Shown here: piece by piece, positions 8,221 to 16,457 of the stretch
Numbering within the stretch: the first letter of the stretch is position 1
How the letters are laid out: each line of letters starts with the position of its first letter
Source of the DNA: Rhodanobacteraceae bacterium
GTDB taxonomy: Bacteria > Pseudomonadota > Gammaproteobacteria > Xanthomonadales > SZUA-5
Direction: 5' to 3'
DNA length: 64,000 bases
NCBI GenBank assembly: GCA_024234055.1
Contig: JACKOW010000001.1
Location: 722,001-786,000 of the forward strand
Made by a program: the position numbers and the translations under genes
The notes under the pieces: model-generated
The model's input: only the letters and a program-made list of their open reading frames with translations
Database searches by the model: none
Told to the model about the DNA's origin: nothing

Positions 8221-8776
8221 GCCCGGCGTAGTCCGTCAGCAGGCGCATGTCCACACCGGCCAGTTGGGCGGCCGCCAGCCAGCGCGCTTCCAGCGGCGTG
8301 TCGAACAGGATCGAGGCGCTGGACGGCACACTCAGCCAGGAATTTTCCTTGATCTCGTTCTCCAGCTGCCCGGCGCCCCAGCCGGCATAGCCCAGCGCCA
8401 CCAGCGCACGCTTAGGGCCGCGACCCTCGGCCATGGCGGCGAGCACGTCGCGCGAGGTGGTGACGCAGATTTCGTCGGAGACCTTGAAGGTGGAGTCATA
8501 TCGTACGCCCGGATCATGGACCACAAAACCGCGATCCATCTGCACCGGTCCGCCGGCATACACTGGCATCTGGCTCAACTGGGGATCGGTGGTCGAGATC
8601 TCCATCTGCTCCAGCACTTCGCCGAGCCGATAACTACTCAGCCGGTTGACCACGATGCCGAGGGCACCGTCGGCATTGTGCTGGCACAGGAAGGTAACGC
8701 CCCGCGAGAAATTGGGGTCGTCCAGCCCGGGCATGGCGATCAGCAGATGGTTGGCCAGATAGGATGAGCTAGTCAT
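8213..8776 (-). CDS. yqgE: YqgE/AlgH family protein
   Basis: The 187-residue protein has all the family's hallmarks: LANHLLIAMPGLDDPNFSRG near the N-terminus, GALGIVVNRL, VYAGGPVQMDRGFVVH and LGYAGWGAGQLENEI. The biochemical role is not settled; AlgH was named from alginate regulation in Pseudomonas. It is the first gene of the minus-strand pyr unit. About 270 bp of non-coding sequence separates it from the divergent DUF1800 gene, and its promoter should lie there, though I could not point to a convincing box. Confidence 0.94.
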   Translation of the reverse strand: MTSSSYLANHLLIAMPGLDDPNFSRGVTFLCQHNADGALGIVVNRLSSYRLGEVLEQMEISTTDPQLSQMPVYAGGPVQMDRGFVVHDPGVRYDSTFKVSDEICVTTSRDVLAAMAEGRGPKRALVALGYAGWGAGQLENEIKENSWLSVPSSASILFDTPLEARWLAAAQLAGVDMRLLTDYAGHA

Positions 8777-9046
8777 GTGCCGATTGTAGCGGTCCCGATG
8801 GGGAGCCGTGCAGTCTGTACGGCTGATCCTGGCAGCGCCGGATTCAGTTTCGTCCCTACGGCAGACTCGGCCCAGGCAGATGAGGGCGAGGATCGGGTCA
8901 ACCGATGGTCCGGTCCTGCGTTGTCACAGCGTCATCCGACCAACGGCATCCATGGGGGGGCGCAACGGAGTGCCGTGTTGGCCGTCACAGTCGAGAATGC
9001 TGCTGCCCGTCCATAATCCGTCGACGGGCCGAATGCCGGGGGCAAT

Positions 9047-10846
9047 ATGTGGATGATTCGAAGTTGGTGTGGCGTTGCGCTGACCGCATTGGCGGCGTTC
9101 TGCGCCCAGCCAGTGTGCGCCCAGAATACGGGCCTGATCTACCGGGGCAGTTTTGAAACCGTCGCCGATGCCCCTGCCACCGATGCCGAGGCCGCTCGCT
9201 TCCTGACCCAGGCCACCTTCGGACCCACCGTTGCCGAAATCGCGCGCCTGCGCGGCATCGGCTACAGCCAGTGGCTGGAGCAGCAGCTGTCGATGCCCCC
9301 GACGCTGACGGGTCCATGGCTGGACGCTCTGGTCGCCAATCCGGATTTCTCGCTGAATTCCGGGCACCGGGTGGACCGCTGGTGGGTGCAGGCGGTGTTC
9401 GGTCAGGACCAGCTGCGTCAGCGCATGGCCTGGGCGCTCAGTCAGATCATGGTCACGGCCGACTCCGGCGGCATCGATACCCGAATGATTGCCGAATACG
9501 CCGATCTGCTGACACGCAACGCCTTCGGCAGCTACCGCACGCTGTTGGGAGACGTCACCTTCAGCCCGACCATGGGCCAATGGCTGACCTATGTGCGCAA
9601 CCGCGCCTCCTACAGCACCGGTACGCCGCCGACGACGATACTTCCCGACGAGAACTACGCCCGCGAGGTCATGCAGCTGTTCTCCTTCGGCCTGATCAAG
9701 CGCAATCTTGATTTCAGCCCGCAGCTTTCGGGCGGCAATCCGATTCCAACCTACGACAACACCATCATCGGTTCGCTGGCCCGGGTGTTTACCGGGCTGT
9801 CCTACGAACGCACCAACTACACCGGCACCAGCTTCGGCAACAACACCAATCGCAACCTGCTGGCGCCGATGATCTGTTTTCCGATGAACAATCCGCCCAA
9901 CAACCAGAATTATCTGGCCGGAGGGCGCACCTTCCACGATTTCGCCGGCAAGACGCTGTTCGACGGGATCACCCTGCCGGCAGTGGCCGACTCCCAGGCA
10001 GGCTGTGCCCAGGACATCAATGCTGCGTTGGACGCCATTGCCAATCACGCTTCGGTAGCGCCTTTCATCAGCCGCCAGCTGATCCAGCGTTTTGTGACCT
10101 CCAATCCCTCGCCGGCCTACATCCAGCGGGTGGCGACCAGGTTCAACAACAACGGGCAGGGCGTGCGTGGCGATCTGGCCGCAGTGATCACCGCGGTGCT
10201 GATGGACACCGAGGCGCGTTCGGCGCCCAGCGGCAACTTCGGCAAGCTGCGTGAGCCGGTCCTGCGAATGACCGCCCTCTGGCGCGGCCTGGAGGTGATC
10301 CAGGGCCAGCCCGAGCCGCCGCTTAATGGCAGCGGCGGCACCAACACCAACGTCGGCAACATCAGCATGTCGCTGGGTTTCGACAGCAGCCTGGGCCAGC
10401 GGCCCTACAACTCGCCCACGGTCTTCAATTTCTACGAGCCCGATTTCCGCAATCCAGGCGCCATCCAGAACGCCAATCTGTACTCGCCGGAATTCCAGAT
10501 CCTCAACGAGTCGACCATTACCCGGATGAATGACACGATTCAGAGCCGGATTGTCGACTGGTATGTGGGCAGCAGCAGTTGCAATACCGTGACCCGACCG
10601 TGCGTGCCGATCGCGCCCTATCTGGCGATCATGCAGCAGCCCGGGAACGCGACCACCTACGGCCAACTGGTCGATGCCTTGAACCTGCGGATGATGGCTG
10701 GTGCCATGAGTAGCAATATGCGCAGCGTTCTGGTCACCATGCTCAGCAATCAGACGGCGCCCACGACGGACAGCACCCGCATCGACAGGATTCGGCAGGT
10801 CATGCGCGTGATTGTCGTTTCCCCCGAATTCGCCGTTCAGAAGTAA
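9047..10846 (+). CDS. DUF1800 family secreted protein
   Basis: The 599-residue product begins with a Sec-type signal peptide (RSWCGVALTALAAFCAQPVCA) and then the DUF1800 pattern: DAEAARFLTQATFGPT, WLEQQLS, RQRMAWALSQIMV, ADLLTRNAFGSYRTLL, the catalytic-looking DENYAREVMQLFSFG and a DxE/R-rich C-terminal half (FGKLREPVLRMTALWRGL, RPYNSPTVFNFYEPDF). ATG 9047 and ATG 9053 are both possible starts. The function is unknown. It is followed after 10 bp by a DUF1501 gene; the two families are very often found as neighbours, suggesting a joint extracytoplasmic task. The pair interrupts an order (yqgE next to tonB-gshB) that is contiguous in Pseudomonas. Confidence 0.88.
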   Translation: MWMIRSWCGVALTALAAFCAQPVCAQNTGLIYRGSFETVADAPATDAEAARFLTQATFGPTVAEIARLRGIGYSQWLEQQLSMPPTLTGPWLDALVANPDFSLNSGHRVDRWWVQAVFGQDQLRQRMAWALSQIMVTADSGGIDTRMIAEYADLLTRNAFGSYRTLLGDVTFSPTMGQWLTYVRNRASYSTGTPPTTILPDENYAREVMQLFSFGLIKRNLDFSPQLSGGNPIPTYDNTIIGSLARVFTGLSYERTNYTGTSFGNNTNRNLLAPMICFPMNNPPNNQNYLAGGRTFHDFAGKTLFDGITLPAVADSQAGCAQDINAALDAIANHASVAPFISRQLIQRFVTSNPSPAYIQRVATRFNNNGQGVRGDLAAVITAVLMDTEARSAPSGNFGKLREPVLRMTALWRGLEVIQGQPEPPLNGSGGTNTNVGNISMSLGFDSSLGQRPYNSPTVFNFYEPDFRNPGAIQNANLYSPEFQILNESTITRMNDTIQSRIVDWYVGSSSCNTVTRPCVPIAPYLAIMQQPGNATTYGQLVDALNLRMMAGAMSSNMRSVLVTMLSNQTAPTTDSTRIDRIRQVMRVIVVSPEFAVQK

Positions 10847-10856
10847 GGAGATCGCC

Positions 10857-12482
10857 ATGTCCCGCATCCGTCGTGAACAGCGCCGCGATTTCCTCAAGCA
10901 CTTCTGTGCCACCCTCGCCGGCGGCTCGGCACTGTCGCTGATTCCTCAGCTGCGACTGATGCAGTCGGCGCTGGCGGCGACCCAGGGCGATCCCGGCTAC
11001 AAGGCACTCGTGTGCGTCTATCTCAGTGGCGGCAGTGACTCTTTCAACTGGTTGATCCCCTCGGACAACACCCGCTACGGCATCTACTCGGCTTCCCGTG
11101 GTGGTGTCTACACCGGCGCCAACGGACCGCTCGGCATCGCCCAGGGCGCGTTGTTGCCGGTGAACCTGACCGGGCCGGGGGGCGCGGCCTTGCCGGCCGG
11201 CAACACCTACGGTCTGCACCCGGCCTGCGCCGACTGGACCTCGATCGATGACAATGGCAACCAGACCAACATGCCCGGCCTGCGCACCCTGAGCAATCAG
11301 GGCAAGATCGCCTGGCTGGCCAATACCGGCACCCTGGTGGTGCCGCTGACCAAGGCCACCTACAGCAATCCGGCCCTGCCCAAGCCGCCCCAGCTGTACT
11401 CGCACAATGATCAGACCAATCTCTGGTTCCAGGGACGCGAAACCACGAACTTCGGCTACGGTTGGGGCGGTCAGGTCGCTGACCTCCTGTTCTCGCAGAA
11501 CACGCCGATTGTGGGCACCAGTCCGCCGCTGATCATGCCGATGAACGTGTCCTTCTCTGGCAGCAATCGCTTCCAGGTCGGCACTCAGGTGGTGCCCTAC
11601 CAGATGTCCAGTTGTGGCGACCCCAATGGTGGCAATCCCTTCGCCGGCAGCATCGTCGGCAGCAGTTTTGCCAACTGCTCCGGCTCGGATTCCCTCAACA
11701 ACTTTGCGCCCTGCGCGTCGGCCACGCAGCAGGAAGACCTGGCCCTGTGCAGCCTGCTCGGGGCCAGTGGCAACCTGTTCCAGACCGAACACGCGGCCAC
11801 CATGCGGCGGGCCATGGATCTGGCCGGCGCGATGGCCAGCAATCTCACCGGTACGCCCAATCCCTCGCTGCTGACCACCCCCTTCCGGGCTTTGGCCGAC
11901 AATCAGGCGGTGGCCGGCTACAACCTGGCGGCGGACGGCAACAATTCGCTGGCCGAGCAACTGGCCATGGTGGCCCGGCTGATCAAGATGCGCTCCCAGC
12001 TGGGGCAGACCCGCAACATCTTCTTCGTGTCCCTGGGCGGATTCGACACCCACGCCGCACAAATGCCGGACAACGGCCAACCGCGCCTGTTGCGACGCAT
12101 CTCCCGAGCGCTCGGCTCCTTCTACCAGGCTCTGGTGGAAATGGGCGTCGAGAACTCGGTCACCACCTTCACGATGAGCGAGTTCTCACGCACGTTGAAC
12201 TCCAATGGCGATGGCAGCGATCACGCCTGGGGCGGAACCCAGCTGGTCATGGGCGGTGCCGTGAACGGCGGCAATGCCAGCAGTGGACGGCTCTACGGGA
12301 CCTTCCCGGACCTGACCTTGAACGGCCCCGACAGCTTCAGCCGCGGCCAGATGATCCCGACCACGGCCATGGATCAGATGGGCGCCACGCTGGCGAGCTG
12401 GATGGGGCTGAGTAGCGGCCAGGTCAACACGGTATTCCCGAACCTGTCGAACTTCTCCAGTCCCAATCTGGGCTTCGTGTAG
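10857..12482 (+). CDS. DUF1501 family protein, Tat-exported
   Basis: The 541-residue protein starts at ATG 10857 behind a good AAGGAG site. The N-terminus carries a twin-arginine motif (RRDFLKHF) followed by a hydrophobic stretch ending SALAA, typical Tat export. The mature part has the DUF1501 signature VCVYLSGGSDSFNWLIP, the LHPA segment, FFVSLGGFDTHAAQ, TMSEFSRTLNSNGDGSDHAWGG split by short variable parts, and VMGGAVNGG. Families of this type resemble the alkaline phosphatase/sulfatase superfamily in fold, but the substrate is unknown. Tat export would fit a cofactor- or metal-loaded protein folded before transport. It forms an operon with the DUF1800 gene upstream. Confidence 0.88.
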   Translation: MSRIRREQRRDFLKHFCATLAGGSALSLIPQLRLMQSALAATQGDPGYKALVCVYLSGGSDSFNWLIPSDNTRYGIYSASRGGVYTGANGPLGIAQGALLPVNLTGPGGAALPAGNTYGLHPACADWTSIDDNGNQTNMPGLRTLSNQGKIAWLANTGTLVVPLTKATYSNPALPKPPQLYSHNDQTNLWFQGRETTNFGYGWGGQVADLLFSQNTPIVGTSPPLIMPMNVSFSGSNRFQVGTQVVPYQMSSCGDPNGGNPFAGSIVGSSFANCSGSDSLNNFAPCASATQQEDLALCSLLGASGNLFQTEHAATMRRAMDLAGAMASNLTGTPNPSLLTTPFRALADNQAVAGYNLAADGNNSLAEQLAMVARLIKMRSQLGQTRNIFFVSLGGFDTHAAQMPDNGQPRLLRRISRALGSFYQALVEMGVENSVTTFTMSEFSRTLNSNGDGSDHAWGGTQLVMGGAVNGGNASSGRLYGTFPDLTLNGPDSFSRGQMIPTTAMDQMGATLASWMGLSSGQVNTVFPNLSNFSSPNLGFV

Positions 12483-12572
12483 GAGACCCAGGCGAGGCCC
12501 TCCTGCCGGACGTAGCACGCTCTGGTGGGTCCAGGCCTGCCTGGACGGTCCGCTGACAATCTGCGTCAGTGT

Positions 12573-12776
12573 CTGGATTGCTTCGCTGCGCTCTCCATGA
12601 ACCCATATCGCAAGTCGTTGATTTTCTTTGTCCGCCTGTAGGAGCGCCCTTGCGGCGCGACCGCTGCGGCGGACGTGCGGCTTGGCGGTCGCGACGCGAG
12701 GTCGCTCCTACAGGCAGATTCGTGGTTCATGGCCCGTGGGCAGTGTCGGGCCGATACAGGTGGCTCGCAATGACGC
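12573..12776. repeat. Composite dispersed repeat, outer element split by an inner palindrome
   Basis: The 400-bp gap 12483-12884 holds no gene. Its left part carries GGATTGCTTCGCTGCGCTC (12575-12593) and its right part GGCTCGCAATGACG (12762-12775). Together these are the two ends of the intergenic repeat type whose consensus runs roughly from CGTCATTGCGAG to GAAGCAATCC in many proteobacteria. Between them sits a separate palindromic element (12635-12714). I infer one repeat inserted into another. Recognition of the outer consensus is from memory. Confidence 0.55.
12635..12714. repeat. REP-like palindromic element with TGTAGGAGCG ends
   Basis: An 80-bp palindrome. The 12-bp outer arms CCTGTAGGAGCG (12635-12646) and CGCTCCTACAGG (12703-12714) are perfect complements, and inner 8-bp arms GCGACCGC (12657-12664) and GCGGTCGC (12685-12692) form a second stem. 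This end sequence is typical of repeated intergenic palindromes in xanthomonad-type genomes. It lies between the convergent DUF1501 and tonB genes, where it could also fold in mRNA and block 3' exonucleases or act as a terminator. Confidence 0.75.
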
Positions 12777-12834
12777 CGGCTCTTGTGGGTCGAGACAAGT
12801 CTGGAGCCACAAGAGCCCAAAGCCCGTAGCCTTT

Positions 12835-12883
12835 CCCCGTGCCCCGTGCCCCGTGCCCCGTGCCCCGTGCCCCGTGCCCCGTG
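12835..12883. repeat. Seven tandem copies of the heptamer CCCCGTG
   Basis: Exactly seven uninterrupted copies of CCCCGTG fill 12835-12883. The array ends 1 bp before the stop codon of the convergent tonB-like gene. Being a perfect short array, it is likely to change copy number by slippage. It is non-coding, so any effect would be on the 3' end of the tonB-like or DUF1501 transcript. Confidence 0.85.
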
Positions 12884-12884
12884 A

Positions 12885-13751
12885 TCAACGCATCTTGATG
12901 TCGCCAGCGACAAACTGCCAGGTGCGGGTAATATGCAGAATGTCTACGTCATCCTCGCTCTTGGGCACCGGATTGAAGGGCGCCGACAGCTCGACGATGC
13001 GCCGCGCCGCGTCGTCCAGCACCGGATGTCCCGAGGAGCGGATCACGTCGATGCGCTCCAGGCTGCCGTCCTTGTTGATGGCGACCGTGAGTACCAGACT
13101 GCCATCCAGTTGGCGTCGGCGGGCTTCATCGGGATAGTTCAGATTGCCGACCCGCTCGACTCGGGCCACCCAGGCCGCCATGTAGTTGGCAAAGGCATAC
13201 TCGCGGGTATTCGCCGAAATGAACTTGCGCTTGGGGCGCTTGGCGTAGGCCTGGGATTGCCGATCCAGCTCGGAAGCCAGCTTGGCCATTTCCATGCTGC
13301 GTTCCACCAGTTCCTCGTCGCGCGGCAGCTCGCGCTGCTGGATCTCGTCCCTGGGCGTGACCGGGCTGACCTGCAGCGTGGAACTGTCCTGGGTCAGTAC
13401 CGGTGTGGGCGCCGTCTCGGCAGGCACCGGCGCGGGACTGCTGGCACGCACCGGCATCGGCGCAATGCCGTCCTCCGGCTTGGGGACCGGTGAGGAGAAC
13501 ATCTGCGTCGGTCGCTTGGCCTCTTCACTGTTGCCGCCACCGGTCTGCGCCGCATTGGCCAGGAAATCGGCCTTTTCCGGCTCTTCCTGGGTGGCTGACT
13601 GCACCAGAATGACGTCCAGCGCCGGCAGTGCGGCGCCAGGCGGTGCCTCATCGGTGAAGCCCACGCCGAAAATGAGCACGGCATGCACGACGGTGGCAAA
13701 CAGCAGTGTCAGCGACAGACGATCGCCGGACCCGATAGGCGCGTTACTCAC
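12885..13751 (-). CDS. TonB-family energy transducer protein
   Basis: The 288-residue protein has an N-terminal membrane anchor (LSLTLLFATVVHAVLIFGVGF), a long Pro/Glu-rich periplasmic spacer, and a C-terminal TonB domain (NLNYPDEARRRQLDGSLVL, VAINKDGSLERIDVIRSSGHPVLDDAA, APFNPVPKS). This architecture transmits proton-motive force to outer-membrane receptors such as the one at the left end of the window. Whether this copy serves iron uptake or another receptor is unknown. ExbB/ExbD are not in the window. The gene overlaps gshB by 4 bp (ATGA), an order also seen in Pseudomonas next to pilG. Confidence 0.9.
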   Translation of the reverse strand: MSNAPIGSGDRLSLTLLFATVVHAVLIFGVGFTDEAPPGAALPALDVILVQSATQEEPEKADFLANAAQTGGGNSEEAKRPTQMFSSPVPKPEDGIAPMPVRASSPAPVPAETAPTPVLTQDSSTLQVSPVTPRDEIQQRELPRDEELVERSMEMAKLASELDRQSQAYAKRPKRKFISANTREYAFANYMAAWVARVERVGNLNYPDEARRRQLDGSLVLTVAINKDGSLERIDVIRSSGHPVLDDAARRIVELSAPFNPVPKSEDDVDILHITRTWQFVAGDIKMR

Positions 13752-14695
13752 TGTCGCAGCGTCTCCAGGCGGTCAAACAACATGCCGGCGATATTGATTC
13801 CGAACTGTTGATCAAGTTCACGGATGCACGTGGGCGAGGTCACATTCACTTCGGTCAGATACTTGCCGATGACATCAAGACCCACAAAGATCAGGCCTCG
13901 CCGCTGCAATTCCGGCCCGACCTGCTCGCAGATCCAGCGATCATGGTCACTGAGCGGCTGACCGCGACCGCTGCCACCGCGGGCCAGATTGCCACGAAAT
14001 TCGCCTGCGCGTGGAATCCGCGCCAGCGCAAATGGCACCGGTGCGCCGTCGATCAACAGGATGCGCTTGTCGCCGTCAGTGATCTCCGGGATGTAGCGCT
14101 GGATCAGCGCCGCCTGGGTGCCTTCCAGGGTCACGGTCTCGAAGATCACGTTGAGGTTCGGGTCGTCGGGACGCACTCGGAAAATGGAAGTGCCGCCCAT
14201 CGAATCCAGCACCTTGACCACACATTCGCCAAATTCGCTGACAAAGGCCCGCAGATCGTCGGGCAGCCTGGATACCAGCGTGGGAGGACAGCATTGAGGA
14301 AACAGCGCCGTGAAAAGCTTTTCGTTGGCGTCGCGCAGCGCCGAGGGCCGGTTGACCACGGTGGCGCCCTGGGCCTCGGCCCGATCGAGAATCTGGGTGT
14401 CGTACAGATATTCGGCGTTGAACGGCGGATCCTTGCGCATCAGGATCCAGTCGAAGTGTCCGCCGTCGTGAATCTCCGGCGGGGATTGCTCGAACCAGTG
14501 CCCAGGGTCGTCGAAGACCCGGGTCAGGCGCGTGCGCAGCCAAGCGCGGCCGTCACGCAGGCCCAGGTCACGTTGCTCGCAGACATGTACTTCGTAACCG
14601 CGGCGCTGGGCTTCCAGCAGCATCGCGAAGCTCGAATCCTTGTGAATTTTCAGCTTCTGGATCGGGTCCATCAGCACCGCGAGGCGGCGAAGCAT
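13748..14695 (-). CDS. gshB: Glutathione synthetase GshB
   Basis: GshB adds glycine to gamma-glutamylcysteine with ATP. The 315-residue protein shows LAVLMDPIQKLKIHKDSSFA at the N-terminus, MRKDPPFNAEYLYDT, VVNRPSALRDANEKL, VVKVLDSMGGTSIFR, the ATP-grasp segment RILLIDGAPVPFALARIP, the GRGQPLSDHDRWICEQVGP region and the metal-binding GKYLTEVNVTSPTCIRE. Length is normal. The gene is divergent from the pil chemosensory operon with about 310 bp between the two starts, and translationally coupled to the tonB-like gene. Confidence 0.96.
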   Translation of the reverse strand: MLRRLAVLMDPIQKLKIHKDSSFAMLLEAQRRGYEVHVCEQRDLGLRDGRAWLRTRLTRVFDDPGHWFEQSPPEIHDGGHFDWILMRKDPPFNAEYLYDTQILDRAEAQGATVVNRPSALRDANEKLFTALFPQCCPPTLVSRLPDDLRAFVSEFGECVVKVLDSMGGTSIFRVRPDDPNLNVIFETVTLEGTQAALIQRYIPEITDGDKRILLIDGAPVPFALARIPRAGEFRGNLARGGSGRGQPLSDHDRWICEQVGPELQRRGLIFVGLDVIGKYLTEVNVTSPTCIRELDQQFGINIAGMLFDRLETLRQ

Positions 14696-15004
14696 GCGCC
14701 AACTCCTTGATACGCTAGGGATTGCCCCTGCAATGCGGCTTGCCTTGCGGGGGGGCTCGCCTATTATGCCTGCGCAGGTGCAAAATCCCCTGTATCGTGA
14801 GCACTGAATCTGGAATCAGAGGCCATTCAGTCGAGCGTCGGAATCGAGCAAGCACAAACACTTGCAACGTAATCTTGACATTCGATGGAAGCTTGGCTAA
14901 AGAGCTTGCAGGGAGTCCTCCTGATCCGCCCCGGTGTACTTGGGATGGCCAGGGACGCAGATCAGCCGGAGTGAACCGGCACCGTGCGACCGAGGGTCGC
15001 GCCG
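14696..15004. promoter_or_regulatory. Divergent control region between gshB and pilG
   Basis: This 309-bp stretch has no convincing gene. On the plus strand a candidate sigma-70 promoter reads TTGACA (14875-14880), a 17-bp spacer and TAAAGA (14898-14903), about 100 bp before pilG. The -35 box is perfect and the -10 box weak (3 of 6). Elements for gshB must lie on the other strand in the left half, but I could not identify boxes there. Confidence 0.45.
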
Positions 15005-15445
15005 ATGACAAACGTGGCGGAGGTGGGAGTGGACGAGTCGCAGAACAAGGGGAGCCTCGCCGGACTGCGCGTGATGGTGATTGACGACAGCAAGACCATC
15101 CGCAGGACTGCTGAAACGCTGTTGAAGAAGGAAGGCTGTGACGTGGTCACGGCAACGGACGGATTCGAGGCTCTGGCCAAGATTTCCGATCACCAGCCGC
15201 ACATCATCTTCGTCGACATCATGATGCCGCGCCTGGATGGGTACCAGACCTGCGCGTTGATCAAGAACAATCAGGTGTTCAAGGGTACGCCCGTGATCAT
15301 GTTGTCCAGCAAGGACGGTCTGTTCGACAAGGCGCGCGGGCGCATCGTCGGCTCCGAACAGTATCTGACCAAACCCTTCACGCGCGAGGAATTGCTGGGC
15401 GCGATCCGACGTTATGTGGATACCAAGACAGCGGCAGAGAGCTGA
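15005..15445 (+). CDS. pilG: Type IV pilus response regulator PilG
   Basis: This 146-residue single-domain CheY-like regulator is the output of the Chp/Pil chemosensory system and promotes pilus extension in Pseudomonas. Acidic pair DD27-28, phospho-acceptor D71 in IIFVDIMMPRLDG, the SS/K pair in VIMLSSKD and QYLTKPFTREEL are all present. ATG 15005 is chosen because of a GAGG site 8-9 nt upstream; a GTG at 14984 would only add seven residues. It heads the run pilG-pilH-pilI-pilJ-chpA-chpB-chpC. Confidence 0.95.
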   Translation: MTNVAEVGVDESQNKGSLAGLRVMVIDDSKTIRRTAETLLKKEGCDVVTATDGFEALAKISDHQPHIIFVDIMMPRLDGYQTCALIKNNQVFKGTPVIMLSSKDGLFDKARGRIVGSEQYLTKPFTREELLGAIRRYVDTKTAAES

Positions 15446-15472
15446 GCGGGGGCGTGCAGACGGGGAGGTCGC

Positions 15473-15841
15473 ATGGCAAGAATTCTGATTGTGGATGACT
15501 CGCCCACGGATGTCCGCGTGCTGAGCGGCATGCTGGAGCGCGCCGGCTTTCAGACCCTGTCGGCCTCCAGTGCCGAAGAAGGCATTGCCCGCGCCAGGGA
15601 AGAGCACCCCGATCTGATTCTCATGGATGTGATCATGCCCGGGACCAACGGATTCCAGGCGACGCGCACCCTCAGTCGTGACCCGGAAACATCAATGATT
15701 CCGGTCATCATCGTGACCACCAAAAGCATGGAGACCGATCGGATCTGGGGCATGCGTCAGGGGGCAAAGGATTTCGTGACCAAGCCACCGAACGAGCGCG
15801 ACTTCATTTCACGTATCCAAGCTCTGCTCGCGGGATCCTGA
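15473..15841 (+). CDS. pilH: Type IV pilus response regulator PilH
   Basis: This is a 122-residue CheY-like protein with DD8-9, phospho-acceptor D52 in LILMDVIMPG and the conserved K in FVTKPPNERDF. In Pseudomonas PilH opposes PilG, favouring retraction or acting as a phosphate sink for the shared kinase ChpA. It lies 27 bp after pilG, with GGGGAGGTC as its ribosome site. No output domain is attached. Confidence 0.95.
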   Translation: MARILIVDDSPTDVRVLSGMLERAGFQTLSASSAEEGIARAREEHPDLILMDVIMPGTNGFQATRTLSRDPETSMIPVIIVTTKSMETDRIWGMRQGAKDFVTKPPNERDFISRIQALLAGS

Positions 15842-15851
15842 GGAAATATCG

Positions 15852-16406
15852 ATGGTAGATCTGCCGGAAAACGCAGCCCTGAATCCCTTCGAGATCCTGC
15901 TCGATTACGAGCGTCGCAGCCTCTCGCATGTGGCCGGTTTGCCAGAGCAGCTGGACGCGCCAGGATTGTGGCGAGCCATTGCCTATCGCTTGGGCGACGT
16001 GTTTCTCGTCAGCGACATTTCCGAAGTCAACGAAATTCTGATGTTCCCCCAGATTACCCCGGTGCCTGGAACCAAGGCCTGGATGTTGGGTATCGCCAAC
16101 GTGCGCGGCAATCTGGTGACGGTCATTCATCTGCGCGGATTCCTCGAAGGCGAGCCTTTCCGCGTCAACGAACGTACCCGGGTGCTCGTTGTGCGCCTTG
16201 CCAGTGGTAGCGTAGGGCTGGTGGTGGACGAAGTACTGGGGCAGCGCAGTTTTGTGGAAGAAAACATGCGCGACATCGAAACATATGCCGATTCCCCGAT
16301 CAGTCGCTTTCTCGAAAGCGAATATCGTCAGGGGCAATCGACTTGGGGTGTTTTCAGCATGAGTGCGCTGATGCGGGCGCAGGATTTCATGCAGGCGGCG
16401 GCCTGA
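15852..16406 (+). CDS. pilI: CheW-like adaptor PilI
   Basis: The 184-residue CheW-fold adaptor should link the receptor PilJ to the kinase ChpA at the cell pole. The CheW domain begins after a ~40-residue leader (PFEILLDYERRSLSHVAGLP, shared by PilI proteins). It contains YRLGDVFLVSDISEVNEIL, PVPGTKAWMLGIANVRGNLV, VIHLRGFL and VGLVVDEVLGQRSF. It starts 10 bp after pilH and ends about 50 bp before pilJ. Confidence 0.93.
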   Translation: MVDLPENAALNPFEILLDYERRSLSHVAGLPEQLDAPGLWRAIAYRLGDVFLVSDISEVNEILMFPQITPVPGTKAWMLGIANVRGNLVTVIHLRGFLEGEPFRVNERTRVLVVRLASGSVGLVVDEVLGQRSFVEENMRDIETYADSPISRFLESEYRQGQSTWGVFSMSALMRAQDFMQAAA

Positions 16407-16457
16407 TCAGGCCGACAATCGGGGTTTGGACGGGACGACAGTGGGGGTCATAGAGCG

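Noticed and set aside
8924..10912. 662-residue minus-strand open frame
   Set aside because: Antisense to the DUF1800 gene, which has a signal peptide and family motifs; the reverse frame has His/Gly/Gln-rich nonsense.
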